Shown one piece after another: positions 8,757-16,963 of a stretch of 64,000 nucleotides of DNA. Source of the DNA: Dendrophyllia cribrosa (Eukaryota > Cnidaria > Anthozoa > Scleractinia > Dendrophylliidae); contig JAJLRJ010000006.1 of the NCBI GenBank assembly GCA_024195265.1, positions 31,903,434 through 31,967,433 on the forward strand, read 5' to 3'. The position numbers and the translations under genes are program-made. Below the pieces are notes generated by a model, which had not been told where the DNA came from, did not search any database, and was given only the letters and a program-made list of their open reading frames with translations. Each line of letters opens with the position of its first letter. The stretch's first letter is position 1.

Positions 8757-9239
8757 TTATTCCATATTTTTTATTCCTTGTCTTACGGGAATTCGAGATG
8801 GTGGCGGTGTTGCTGGCGGTGCTGCAGGTGGTGTGTTTGCTGGCGTTGGTGGTGGTGGTGGTGTGTTTGATTTGCGCCCAAGCCTTTGCATTATGGCTTC
8901 GCGCTGGTAATAAACACCAGCAGCAGAGACAGTCAACCCGCCAACCCCCAGAATATAAACGATTGAGTTGCTGTTGCTGTCGCTTGTTGTGTCGCTTGTT
9001 GCACCACTTGTTGTTTCACTTGTTGTGCCACTTGTTGATGGTGCAGGCTTTTCTGCTTGCGCCTTTTTCTTTGCTTCCCGGGCCATGCGGTTGCGTTCTG
9101 CAAGCCTTTTGCCAGAAGCAACGCGGCCAGGGTTCTTTTCTGTTGCAGGCTTTGTTTTCGGTGCCTCAGAGGTAACCCGTGCAGGTGTTGGAGTTGGTGT
9201 TGGAGTTTCTTCAGGTATAGTCTCGAGTGGTGTGGCCAT
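8757..9239 (-). CDS. Pro/Thr-rich single-pass membrane protein
   Basis: 160 residues. Order: a Pro/Thr-rich N-terminus (about 9-20, TPTPTP), a basic segment GRVASGKRLAERNRMAREAKKKAQ (about 38-61), a Ser/Thr-rich linker (about 65-92), one transmembrane helix (IVYILGVGGLTVSAAGVYY, about 93-111) and a Pro-rich tail. The basic block may bind DNA or another virion component (inference). A promoter motif lies 3 nt upstream. I know no named family. The repetitive codons make length variation between copies likely. Confidence 0.7.
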   Translation of the reverse strand: MATPLETIPEETPTPTPTPARVTSEAPKTKPATEKNPGRVASGKRLAERNRMAREAKKKAQAEKPAPSTSGTTSETTSGATSDTTSDSNSNSIVYILGVGGLTVSAAGVYYQREAIMQRLGRKSNTPPPPPTPANTPPAAPPATPPPSRIPVRQGIKNME

Positions 9240-9242
9240 CCT

Positions 9243-9251
9243 GTATATATG
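9243..9251 (-). promoter_or_regulatory. Start-proximal promoter motif
   Basis: CATATATAC (gene orientation), 3 nt before the ATG of the Pro/Thr-rich protein. Confidence 0.65.
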
Positions 9252-9308
9252 TGAATTTTAAAATTTATCTTGTGGCCACATGTGCTGTCAGGTTGCTGCC
9301 AGGTTTCT

Positions 9309-9920
9309 TCAAGGTTGCTGAGAGGTCACCCCAGGTCCCAACCCAACTTCATCAAGTCCCTCAAGTGGATAGCCTTCACTGTCCCTGGTTGGATGTGTGG
9401 GTTGGGGCTGGGGTTCCAATTCTATCAAATCAGGCTCTCGTTCAAACTTGATGTGTTTTGTTGTGATGAGAGCAGCATTGGCAATTGCCAGCCATCGTCC
9501 GCATCGCACGGCAATAGCCCCAGCAAGATTTGACAGCTCCTGGTTGATGATGTAGTCGTTCTTGAGTTCTTTCTGCAATTCCGCCACATCATCAACCGGG
9601 ACCACCATGCCAACGCCTTTGGATATTAGCATGATGCCAGAATCAACTAGGGATTCGGTCGTCTTGTTGCCGATGTATGCCTCGTACCGTTTGCAGTACT
9701 TGTCAACGTCCTTGTCTGACAACCGCTTGACATGATCGTGTGTGAGCTGCACACCTATGGCTTCTTTAGCCTTGCCAGTTGAAACAAGGATTGCCAGCTT
9801 CTCACGTTTGGCAGGAATGTCATTGTCACCAAGCCCTGTTGGAGGTGCGGCACCAGGGGTTGCCTCCAGCATCTGCATTACTTCGTCAAAAACGACCTGG
9901 TCTTCAGCAGCTTCAGCCAT
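9309..9920 (-). CDS. Conserved Polinton protein of unknown function (203 residues)
   Basis: 203 residues. It has an acidic N-terminus, a helical middle with KRLSDKDVDKYCKRYEAYIGNKTTESL (about 65-92), a hydrophobic patch ISKGVGMVVPVDDVAELQKEL, and a conserved-looking helix SNLAGAIAVRCGRWLAIANAALITTKH (about 129-155). The tail is Pro/Glu-rich. The AIANAALIT segment is moderately hydrophobic but not a clear transmembrane helix. It sits in the virion-gene row with a promoter motif 6 nt upstream. Probably a virion or assembly protein (inference). No enzymatic motif is visible. Confidence 0.75.
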   Translation of the reverse strand: MAEAAEDQVVFDEVMQMLEATPGAAPPTGLGDNDIPAKREKLAILVSTGKAKEAIGVQLTHDHVKRLSDKDVDKYCKRYEAYIGNKTTESLVDSGIMLISKGVGMVVPVDDVAELQKELKNDYIINQELSNLAGAIAVRCGRWLAIANAALITTKHIKFEREPDLIELEPQPQPTHPTRDSEGYPLEGLDEVGLGPGVTSQQP

Positions 9921-9926
9921 CAGGGG

Positions 9927-9937
9927 GTATACATATG
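9927..9937 (-). promoter_or_regulatory. Start-proximal promoter motif
   Basis: CATATGTATAC (gene orientation), 6 nt before the ATG of the 203-residue protein. Confidence 0.65.
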
Positions 9938-9943
9938 TGTTTT

Positions 9944-10183
9944 TTATTTTTCAATAATTCTCTTGATGTCTGGCAAAAGGGTTTCAAGCTCTCTTACCAC
10001 CCCCGCCATGGTGTCTGGCATAGAAGTCAACCGCAAGGGATATCTGTTGAGAAGCATGAGGCGCAGATCTTCCTCACCAGCGGCTTTGATAATTTTGTTT
10101 TGCGCCTCAAGGGTGTGTTTGTGCAATTCGTCCAAAAGCTGTGAAAGCACAGTAAGCTTGTGAAGACTGGTTGGCGCATTCAT
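9944..10183 (-). CDS. Small helical protein of unknown function (79 residues)
   Basis: 79 residues, predicted all helical with no membrane segment: LHKLTVLSQLLDELHKHTLEAQNKIIKAA (about 7-35), then LRLMLLNRYPLRL and VVRELETLLPDIKRIIEK. Leucine spacing in both halves suggests coiled-coil or oligomer formation. The start lies 1 nt from a promoter motif. It is encoded just downstream of the packaging ATPase, so a packaging accessory role is possible but is only inference. Confidence 0.7.
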   Translation of the reverse strand: MNAPTSLHKLTVLSQLLDELHKHTLEAQNKIIKAAGEEDLRLMLLNRYPLRLTSMPDTMAGVVRELETLLPDIKRIIEK

Positions 10184-10184
10184 G

Positions 10185-10193
10185 GTATATATG
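10185..10193 (-). promoter_or_regulatory. Start-proximal promoter motif
   Basis: CATATATAC (gene orientation), 1 nt before the ATG of the 79-residue protein. Confidence 0.65.
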
Positions 10194-10198
10194 TGTGT

Positions 10199-10951
10199 TT
10201 AAATCTTGTACTCAATTCCATACGGGTGCCTAAGAGAGAAAACCAGGTGGGAGAACTTGCGGGATTTGAGCCTTGTGATAAACTCTTTGTACTCCTCGTG
10301 GGAGAGCTCGCCGGCATAATCTTCGAATATGGCTTTGGTTGTCTTGCTGGAGGGCGTGTAAAAGAGCACGATCGCTGCAATGTTATCACGATATGGCTTG
10401 GCAATGCTGGTAATCTGCTGGGTCAAGACCCACACGGATATGCCGTCATGCCTTGCGCTGAACCCAAGATTGACCAGTTGGCCCGTGCGGCCTTTGACAT
10501 CTTTGGAGGCGGCGCAGTCATCGAGAATGAATAAAGTGTTGGTGCATGTGAAAAAGAAGCTTGCCAGCCTCAACCAGTCTTCGATCTCGTGCTGTTGGCA
10601 GACGATGACGAAGATGTGTGGATCGCGGTCCACAAAGCCATTGTATGTCTTGTTCTTAACAAATGTGGGGCAGAATAAAACGATGTAATCAAAACAGCCC
10701 CTAAAGGCCCCCACCAGTTGGGAGAGAAGATACTGTGTTTTGCCAGAGTTAGTGGGGCCCACGATTAGTGCATTGAATGGCAGCTTTCTTGGGTCCATAC
10801 CCAACACCTATATTAGTTGGTTCGCAAACTGGCGGGGAGGGGCCTTTGCCAGAAGTCTTTGTATTTGTGCGTGCGACAGCGGTCCTGTTGAGGGCAGGGG
10901 AGCCGGCTTGGCATAGAAGTTGATCTTGTTTGCGGTTTGTTTTGTGGCCAT
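10199..10951 (-). pseudogene. Packaging ATPase (A32/FtsK-HerA type), one in-frame TAG
   Basis: Would drive genome packaging into capsids. Walker A GPTNSGKT lies 14-21 residues after the ATG at 10798; Walker B is TLFILDDCA. FSARHDGISVWVLTQQ follows, as in A32-like ATPases. The promoter-linked ATG is at 10951. From it 47 codons (MATKQTANKINF...) run in the same frame to a TAG at 10808-10810, and the ATPase proper continues in frame immediately after. The simplest reading is one nonsense change near the N-terminus. Alternatives are readthrough, or re-initiation at 10798, where AATATAG upstream weakly resembles the promoter motif. The P-loop domain itself (199 residues from 10798) is intact. Confidence 0.85.
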
Positions 10952-10952
10952 G

Positions 10953-10963
10953 GTATATAAATG
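10953..10963 (-). promoter_or_regulatory. Start-proximal promoter motif, packaging ATPase
   Basis: CATTTATATAC (gene orientation), 1 nt before the ATG at 10951. This is the main reason to place the ATPase start upstream of the in-frame TAG. Confidence 0.6.
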
Positions 10964-10966
10964 CGT

Positions 10967-12217
10967 TCAGTACTGTACAGATTCCAGCTGCCTGCCCATG
11001 ATGTTCATCTGTGAGTCTGAGAGGGTGAAGATGTGGCAGAGTGCGTTTCCCGAGCCTGTGCCGTTTCGTTCGATCTCGAGTTGCACGCCATCATGTGCGT
11101 TGACGACCCGTTGGCCTCCCCCGTGCAGAGATGTGTCCGCCATGGTCCGCATGTTGATCCAGAGACCAAACTTGTTGCCTGTGAGGTATTTGTTCAAGTT
11201 CATGTTAGGCCTGCCGTCCGTGTGTGGGGTAAAATGCCGGGTTATCTCTCTCCACATGTCTGTACCACTGATGCCCTCATTGTAAAGCCTGTTTGGAACG
11301 CTGTTGACCGTGACCTTCACCCGGGTGATGTCGGGGTTGAAATAATTCTCAGAGTCCCGGGCGCCAGCCGTGTATGGGTTGATGAACAGCAGCAGGATGC
11401 CCTTGAGAGACCGGCGCTGTGGGTTAACCCGAAGATTCAACCGAGTGTCACCACTTTTTGAGAAGGGATGCACCCGATCTCGCATTACCAAGTCATAAGC
11501 GAACTCCTTGCCACTGGTGTAAGTGCTTGTTGCCTCATCGGCCAGTGTCTTACTTCTGATCGTCTCATACTCCAGCTGGATGTTTTCCAGCTTGTACACG
11601 AGCTTGGTTGTGTCTGAGCCTCGGACAACTTGGTTTGCGGGGGCGAGGGTCAGTTCGAAGACCAGATCGTTATACAGTGCTTGAGGGTGCAGGACTCCGT
11701 GGTCAGTTAAGATTTGGTGATCCAGCTTGATGCGATACATATTCTTGTAAATTGTCTCAAGCTTGTTCTCTGCATCCACACCTGAGCTCTTTTTGTCGCC
11801 AGCACCAGAGCGGATCTTGCACAAATCCACAGTCTGGATGCCATCCATAAGCATGTTGTCCCGCTCATCGGTTGATCTGAAGAGATCTTCGAAGATCTTG
11901 TAGATGTCGTACCCAACCGTGTCCTGGACAGTGGTGGCTGCAAACTTCACAACGAGCCTGTCCACCAGGGCCCGAGAAACATTTTGCACGAGATAGTTGT
12001 TTACATGACCCCCGGCTAGGCTGATGTTAAAAACCAGAGCAAGTGAGCCGGACACAATGACATCGTGCTCGCCCAGCTTGGGCACCGAGACATAAAGTGT
12101 CTCGCCGGGGTTGGCCGCAGTTGGGTTGAATGTGATGCGCTTGACGGTTCGCTCTGCCTTCATGGCGCCCAGTGTCTTTTCACTGTGAGATGGGAGTTGG
12201 TTCGGCTGCACAGCCAT
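10967..12217 (-). CDS. Probable major capsid protein (double jelly-roll)
   Basis: 416 residues, in the size range of small double-jelly-roll capsid proteins. It is beta-rich with no membrane segment or enzymatic motif. Characteristic blocks are SGSLALVFNI, ALVDRLVVKFAATTVQDTVGYD, LEYETIRSKTLADEA, RSLKGILLLFINPYTAGARDSENYFNPDI, and a C-terminal DGVQLEIERNGTGSGNALCHIF. I associate this family with the abundant invertebrate 'F54H12.2-like' proteins encoded by Polintons; its capsid assignment rests on recall and gene context, not on a structure prediction done here. It lies directly upstream of the packaging ATPase. The frame is intact and a promoter motif is 1 nt upstream. The alternative is that the 525-residue protein at 13633-15210 is the major capsid protein. 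Confidence 0.75.
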   Translation of the reverse strand: MAVQPNQLPSHSEKTLGAMKAERTVKRITFNPTAANPGETLYVSVPKLGEHDVIVSGSLALVFNISLAGGHVNNYLVQNVSRALVDRLVVKFAATTVQDTVGYDIYKIFEDLFRSTDERDNMLMDGIQTVDLCKIRSGAGDKKSSGVDAENKLETIYKNMYRIKLDHQILTDHGVLHPQALYNDLVFELTLAPANQVVRGSDTTKLVYKLENIQLEYETIRSKTLADEATSTYTSGKEFAYDLVMRDRVHPFSKSGDTRLNLRVNPQRRSLKGILLLFINPYTAGARDSENYFNPDITRVKVTVNSVPNRLYNEGISGTDMWREITRHFTPHTDGRPNMNLNKYLTGNKFGLWINMRTMADTSLHGGGQRVVNAHDGVQLEIERNGTGSGNALCHIFTLSDSQMNIMGRQLESVQY

Positions 12218-12218
12218 G

Positions 12219-12228
12219 GTATATATTT
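12219..12228 (-). promoter_or_regulatory. Start-proximal promoter motif, probable capsid gene
   Basis: AAATATATAC (gene orientation), 1 nt before the ATG. It shares a 41-bp divergent intergenic region with the + strand coiled-coil gene. Confidence 0.6.
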
Positions 12229-12238
12229 GTGTTTTTAA

Positions 12239-12258
12239 AATTATATTTATATATCATC
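12239..12258 (+). promoter_or_regulatory. TATA-rich start-proximal promoter, coiled-coil gene
   Basis: AATTATATTTATATATCATC directly precedes the ATG at 12259, forming a divergent promoter pair with the capsid gene. Confidence 0.5.
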
Positions 12259-13626
12259 ATGGCAGAAGGCGGATATGATATACCTGGTGAGAATGAGAAT
12301 ACAGGGCTTGACTATGAAATTGACCACGATGATGACGACGAAGACGAACAAGAAGTTGACACAACAACACCCTTTCAACCAGGCGGCACATCCACCCCAT
12401 ATCATGGCGGCGAGCAGCATGAAATGACCAGGCTGCCTAATGAGCAGAGCGGGTTAGATTAAACTTCCCCCCTGCTTTCAGTGGGTGGCAGAGAACAGGC
12501 ATGGGAAACACTAACGAGGTTATTTCCAGATGCTCAAGCTATGGCTCTTGATGCATATTATGACCCAAAATCTAAAAGATTAGTGATTAAAATGGCAGGC
12601 ACTGGCAAAAAAGCATACTATCTTTACACAAAGGAAATGTTTACTGGGCGTGTAAGACTAAACCCAAACCTTTCACAAGAAATCAGCTTTGCTCTTGGTC
12701 GGCCTGCAGAAGCAGAAATAGCTCAAAAAAATACAGAGATAAGGGAAGAACAGCAAAGGCTAAGAGAGGAAGAACAACAAGTTAATAAGGGTGAAAAACT
12801 TAAGGCTGAACTAAAAGAAAGAACAGATAAACTACAAACACTATCTAGAAAGCGCGAAGAAATTAGAGAGAGAAGGGAAAATTTAGAAAAAGAACAAGGC
12901 TCTAACCTTGAAGCTCAAAACAGAATAGATGAGATGAAGCGCCGGGAAAAAAATTATCAACGTGATATCGAAAATGAGAATACAGAAATAAAAGCCCTTA
13001 AAGATCAAGAAAAAAATCTAAACAAACAGCAGGAAAAGGTTGACAAAGCCAGAACACGCCTTGCTGCCAAAGAGAAGGAAAGAAATGAACTTGAAGCAAG
13101 GCTAAACTCAACTAAACCACTTGATGAGTTAAACGAAAAAGAAGTCGAGCTTGAACGGCAGAACGAGGAGGACAAGCGAGTGATAGAGGATGAGAACACT
13201 TCTCCCTCTGAAAGAGAAGCAGCGGAAGCCCGGGTCGCCGAGCGAGAAGAAGAGCTTGAAAGGCTCCGGCTACAGGTTCAAGAAAGGGAAAACGCCCTGT
13301 CTTTGAGAGAGAGGGTCAGAGAAATCTTCAAGAAATACGGATGGACCCTGCAAGCCATTGTTCTGGCAGCTGGCATCACCATCAGCGCTGTTGTACTCGC
13401 CACCTTGAACGGCCTAGCAAAGGCCACAAAGGCTATTAGCAATGGGCTTAAAGGGCTTGCCAAAAAAGCAGCCAGCGCCTTGCCTGGCCTCATTGGCACA
13501 ATTGTTAGCTTCCTCTTCAAAACGGCTGGGTCGGTCATCTCCTTTCTGGGCGAACACGCCTGGCTGCTCATCCTTGCCGTGGTGGCCTTCCTTGTTGAAA
13601 GGATCACCAAGCGTTCGAAGTCTTGA
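12259..13626 (+). pseudogene. Coiled-coil membrane protein, one in-frame TAA
   Basis: From the ATG at 12259 (MAEGGYDIPGEN..., acidic DDDDEDEQE) the frame runs 67 codons to a TAA at 12460-12462, then continues in the same frame to 13626. Past the stop: a globular block with DAYYDPKSKRLV and KKAYYLYTKEMFTGRVRLN; a coiled coil of about 190 residues rich in Glu/Arg/Lys (12720-13310); and a C-terminal membrane region with EIFKKYGWTLQAIVLAAGITIS, Gly/Ala/Lys-rich helices and WLLILAVVAFLVERI. The layout resembles a membrane-anchored fibre or stalk, and I recognise the family as recurrent in cnidarian Polintons. Its role is unproven. The stop is probably a nonsense mutation, since no start codon with a promoter motif lies just after it. 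Confidence 0.75.
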
Positions 13627-13632
13627 ACACAC

Positions 13633-15210
13633 TTATCTGAACCAAACGAAAAGGCCTGCCAAAGCAGCCGCACCCACAGCAATGAGTGCCTTGGAGACGT
13701 GATGCGGGTCGGGCTGCGGTTCGGGTGTTGGTGTGGGTGTGGGTGTGGGTGCTGTGGGTGTGGGTGTGGGTGTGGGTGTGGCCTTCGGTTTGGGTGCGAT
13801 GCCCTGTGCCTGTGTGGCCTGTGTATGTATCGGGTTTGATGGGTGGCTGTTTGGTGGATTAATCTTTGTCGGCCCACCGTCCATGTGGCGAAGGGAGGCT
13901 TTTTTTGTGCCCAGATTAACACCACTGTTCACGCCCAGCTTCATTCCTTGTGTTGCCTCCTGCAGATTGTTGTTATACCCGATCACGCTCTCTGTGTTGA
14001 TAATCATGCGCGAGGGCATGAGCCAGCTTCCGGGTGCTGTCGCAAAGTCCAGGCGAACTTTCGTTGCTTGGATGGCAAGCTGGTATCGCTGTACGCTTGT
14101 TGCGATGTCGTTCAGGATTATGGCCTCCTCTAGATGGGTGAGAAATACTCTCTGCGTTTCGAAAGCCCGGCCTCCTCTTCCAATGCTGCTGCTGCGGGTT
14201 TTGGCTTGTGAACCAAGAATGCAGTACACAAAGGCCTCGATTGATTGGTTCATACGCGCGAGCCCTGGCTGTGTTAGCCCCTGTGCGTAATTTGGCACAA
14301 AGTGCTCGAACTGGGTGTCCGCCCCTTGGTCGTTGCGGACGTAAGTTATTCCATTGGCTTTAAAGTTGGGGTCTTTTCTGTCAGTGACGCGCTCATCATC
14401 GAACAGAGCTAGATCAGAGTCTGGATAAGTGTAATCGGTAGAGATGGGGCCCTCTCCATAAGCCCAAATGTAGACATTCCCTAGACCGTGGTTCTTGCCG
14501 TGTGTGAACCGGAAGTCAGAACTGGGGTCGATACCGAACTCAATGCAAAGCTTCTTGTACGCGTCGATGTTGTATTTGTTGTCTTTCTGGTTAAATGGGG
14601 GGTCGTCTGGCAAAGCACTCACGCTTTGTTCCCCACCCATCTGGTAGAGTATTCGCCTTGTTGTGAAATAAACGTGAAACCGGTAAAACGACCGTAGCTG
14701 TGTGGTTAGAGATAGACTGGAGTTCTTATCGAATAGAATGTCACGCGAAATTCCACAGCCGGTTGTTGCACACCACAGGGCAAAGGAGAGTTGTTGCGGC
14801 CAAAAGCTCATATGAGGACCACCCATCCACTTTCGGCCATATTTGGCGGTTGAGAAGGATATCTGCGTGTCCCTGAAGATATTTCTGTATTTCGTTGTGA
14901 AATACTCAGTTGGCGTGACGTAAATCCTTTGCTCTTTGTCATTCAAGATTGCGCCAATCATCATGTCTTTGTCTATTGTTGTGTCGAAAGCAATAGCCGG
15001 GATTGATGACATTTTTTGACCCAGCGATAACTGATAAGGGAACCCGCTATCATAATGGAGGCCAAGAGCGTCTCTTTCGGGGCCAGTCCAATCTTTGTGG
15101 GGCATTTCTGTGATTAGCCCCCAGGAGCCAGGTCCCTTTTTGTAAAGAACTTCCTCTGTGGCTGTTTTGTGGTCAGCACCATACTCTACTTGCACTTCAA
15201 AGTGTGACAT
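13633..15210 (-). CDS. Large conserved Polinton protein with C-terminal membrane anchor (525 residues)
   Basis: 525 residues. It has a folded N-terminal region of about 430 residues with the motifs HKDWTGPERDALGL, SFWPQQLSFALWCATTGCG, QLRSFYRFHVYFTTRRILYQ, DFRFTHGKNHGLGNVY, RNDQGADTQFEHFVP and QSIEAFVYCILGSQAKTRSS, then a helix with TQRVFLTHLEEAI. Next come a Pro/Thr repeat linker (about 470-500) and a single C-terminal hydrophobic helix (ALIAVGAAALAGLFVWF). The anchor and linker suggest a protein displayed on, or tethered to, a membrane or capsid. It may be a second structural protein or a spike (inference); the fold is not identified by eye. Its start overlaps the end of the upstream 85-residue gene by 14 bp, so the two may share a promoter at 15459. 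Confidence 0.75.
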   Translation of the reverse strand: MSHFEVQVEYGADHKTATEEVLYKKGPGSWGLITEMPHKDWTGPERDALGLHYDSGFPYQLSLGQKMSSIPAIAFDTTIDKDMMIGAILNDKEQRIYVTPTEYFTTKYRNIFRDTQISFSTAKYGRKWMGGPHMSFWPQQLSFALWCATTGCGISRDILFDKNSSLSLTTQLRSFYRFHVYFTTRRILYQMGGEQSVSALPDDPPFNQKDNKYNIDAYKKLCIEFGIDPSSDFRFTHGKNHGLGNVYIWAYGEGPISTDYTYPDSDLALFDDERVTDRKDPNFKANGITYVRNDQGADTQFEHFVPNYAQGLTQPGLARMNQSIEAFVYCILGSQAKTRSSSIGRGGRAFETQRVFLTHLEEAIILNDIATSVQRYQLAIQATKVRLDFATAPGSWLMPSRMIINTESVIGYNNNLQEATQGMKLGVNSGVNLGTKKASLRHMDGGPTKINPPNSHPSNPIHTQATQAQGIAPKPKATPTPTPTPTAPTPTPTPTPEPQPDPHHVSKALIAVGAAALAGLFVWFR

Positions 15211-15454
15211 CGGCGCGAGGGAAACGCTTTTTGAAGTCTGAGAGCGCCTTGGCCTTGGCCGCGGCGTAGAGCTTGGCAGCCTCCGGCGAATTCAACCAAG
15301 CAATTTCAGGATCTATGTGTGGTGGCTTTGGTGCCACATGGGTATAGGCGTTTGGAGGCGAATAAAAAGGAGGTGGGGGCCCGTAATTGTGGCCACCGAT
15401 GTTTATGCCAAGATTTGAATTAGGATTAAATCCACCAGGCCGTCTGCCAAACAT
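15197..15454 (-). CDS. Small Gly/Pro-rich protein (85 residues)
   Basis: 85 residues: a Gly/Asn/Pro-rich N-terminal half (NLGINIGGHNYGPPPPFYSP) and a helical C-terminal half (AWLNSPEAAKLYAAAKAKALSDFKKRF). The start is 4 nt from a promoter motif. It overlaps the 525-residue protein's start by 14 bp in another frame, which suggests coupled expression. No family recognised. Confidence 0.65.
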   Translation of the reverse strand: MFGRRPGGFNPNSNLGINIGGHNYGPPPPFYSPPNAYTHVAPKPPHIDPEIAWLNSPEAAKLYAAAKAKALSDFKKRFPRADVTL

Positions 15455-15458
15455 GATT

Positions 15459-15468
15459 GTATATAATT
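15459..15468 (-). promoter_or_regulatory. Start-proximal promoter motif
   Basis: AATTATATAC (gene orientation), 4 nt before the ATG at 15454. It probably serves both the 85-residue and 525-residue genes. Confidence 0.6.
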
Positions 15469-15483
15469 ATAATTATAAAATGT

Positions 15484-15493
15484 CATTATATAC
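15484..15493 (+). promoter_or_regulatory. Start-proximal promoter motif, minor capsid gene
   Basis: CATTATATAC 11 nt before the ATG at 15505. It supports that start over the in-frame ATG at 15457, which would lie upstream of the motif. Confidence 0.6.
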
Positions 15494-15504
15494 TCGCATC
15501 TGTC

Positions 15505-16176
15505 ATGGTTGTGTTAACAATTGTCACGGCTTCGAACCCTCACACGATTTACTTCGACCACCCACTGCCGAAACCGAGTTATATCCGTCTTGTTTCTTGC
15601 TCAATTTTCAACTCTTGGCATACTTTGAAAGAAGAATCAAAGATTTCACCAGCAAACCCTCCCCCTAATGGTTCATTACGTGAGGTGACCTTACTTGAAG
15701 GGCATCACACTATTGAGAGTTTAACAAAAGACTTTGAAAGCCTAAAAGACTTTGACAGAAGTTTAAATCTAACAATTGAAACAAACAGACCATATGGGGC
15801 CATGGTCATTCATAATAACAACGGCAGTGTGAAGTTAAGTAATAATCTGGCAGAATTGCTTGGCATAAGACCTACATTGATGCTAGTAACCTTCGTCAAG
15901 CGTTTAAGAGCACCAAGCACTTACTTCATCCACTGTGATCTGGTTGATAAAGAACAAAACTTGCTCAATGGCAAACCTTCGAGTGTGTTGGCACGCTTCG
16001 ACATTCGTGGAAAAGCTTTTGAGAAGGTTCATTACGAGACAACACAACAGAACGTCTTGCGTGACGTCTCTTCTAGTGATTATGTTAACTCTATCACGCT
16101 GTCAGTGAGGGATAAAGATGACAACCTCTTCAACTTCAATGGCGAGCCTTTGGAATTTGAAGTTGAGATAAATTAA
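15505..16176 (+). CDS. Probable penton-type minor capsid protein (single jelly-roll)
   Basis: 223 residues from the promoter-linked ATG. It is beta-strand rich: ASNPHTIYFDHPLPKPSY at the N-terminus, then YGAMVIHNNNGSVKLS and NLAELLG. The C-terminal half has STYFIHCDLVDKEQNLLNGK, SVLARFDIRGKAFEKVHYE, SSDYVNSITLSVRDKDDN and LFNFNGEPLEFEVEIN. The final pattern (serial strands ending in a hydrophobic strand at the extreme C-terminus) is how I recognise Polinton minor capsid (penton-like) proteins. The assignment is by recall of the family and by gene context. The upstream in-frame ATG at 15457 would add 16 hydrophobic residues and is less likely. Confidence 0.75.
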   Translation: MVVLTIVTASNPHTIYFDHPLPKPSYIRLVSCSIFNSWHTLKEESKISPANPPPNGSLREVTLLEGHHTIESLTKDFESLKDFDRSLNLTIETNRPYGAMVIHNNNGSVKLSNNLAELLGIRPTLMLVTFVKRLRAPSTYFIHCDLVDKEQNLLNGKPSSVLARFDIRGKAFEKVHYETTQQNVLRDVSSSDYVNSITLSVRDKDDNLFNFNGEPLEFEVEIN

Positions 16177-16181
16177 AAAAT

Positions 16182-16192
16182 CATATATATAC
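16182..16192 (+). promoter_or_regulatory. Start-proximal promoter motif
   Basis: CATATATATAC 8 nt before the ATG at 16201. Confidence 0.65.
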
Positions 16193-16200
16193 CCCACGTC

Positions 16201-16887
16201 ATGAGTTCTGCCAATGTGCTTCCATCGGCCCCCGAATACAGCGAGACACAACAGCTATACCCCATGCGCGAGATCGCTCAAATTAATGCTGAAGACTTCC
16301 GGCTCAAAAAGATCTCTGACTTGCTTAAAGAGCTGTCTGACGAAGCCGAGCATTACCGTCAGGTCGCAAAGAAATACAAACGAACCCAAGCATTGGTTCA
16401 TTACTCTGCGGTTGGCCTTGGGTCGCTTTCTGTCGGGCTGTCATCAGGGGTCCTTGCAACTGCATTGACTGGATTCGGAATAATTGCAAGTCCAGCACTC
16501 GCCGGCGTCGCGACTCTATGTGGGCTGTCCTCTGTTGGCTTCGCAGCTGCTAACAAGCGATTGGAGCGAAAAGTGACCAAACACGAGAAAATTTATACAC
16601 TGGCCCTGGCTAAACGCAACTCTGTCTATGAACTGGTCTCAAAGGCTCTGGAAGACAAGAGGATCAGTGATGCAGAATTCACCATAATTACTCGTGAGGT
16701 GGAAAAATATCACGAACTCAAAGCTGCAATCAGGGATGGTGTTAAGGCTAAAAAAAATGTTGGCACTCAAACACAAGCGCCAGACCTAGAGAAACTCAAA
16801 AACGAACTTCGCAAGGAAGTCAAACAAGAGTTTCAAAAAAAGATAAGTCTTCTCACCGCAGCCTCCAAATCCGATTTGAGAGATTAA
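16201..16887 (+). CDS. Membrane-hairpin protein flanked by helices (228 residues)
   Basis: 228 residues. An N-terminal helix (about 30-65, ISDLLKELSDEAEHYRQVAKKYKR) precedes a long glycine/alanine-rich hydrophobic region (about 69-118: SAVGLGSLSVGLSSGVLATALTG... then ...ALAGVATLCGLSSVGFAAA), which looks like two membrane helices joined by a tight turn. A Lys-rich helical region (KHEKIYTLALAKRNSVYEL, ITREVEKYHELKAAI) and a Lys/Glu-rich tail follow. The architecture resembles small membrane-active or pore-type proteins. It recurs in cnidarian Polintons as I recall them, but no function is established. A role in membrane binding, entry or exit is inference only. Confidence 0.75.
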   Translation: MSSANVLPSAPEYSETQQLYPMREIAQINAEDFRLKKISDLLKELSDEAEHYRQVAKKYKRTQALVHYSAVGLGSLSVGLSSGVLATALTGFGIIASPALAGVATLCGLSSVGFAAANKRLERKVTKHEKIYTLALAKRNSVYELVSKALEDKRISDAEFTIITREVEKYHELKAAIRDGVKAKKNVGTQTQAPDLEKLKNELRKEVKQEFQKKISLLTAASKSDLRD

Positions 16888-16963
16888 ACTCTGGCTTTAA
16901 TCTCTACATTTCTAAGGATAAATCATTTGCGCCCAATTGAATACATAACCCAGCTGTACAGCC

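Noticed and set aside
8696..9261. Hydrophobic + strand frames opposite the small virion-type genes
   Set aside because: They are antisense shadows of low-complexity Pro/Thr and Ser codons.
12172..12258. Upstream extension of the acidic leader of the coiled-coil gene
   Set aside because: It would start inside the capsid gene on the other strand and upstream of the promoter-like sequence; 12259 fits better.
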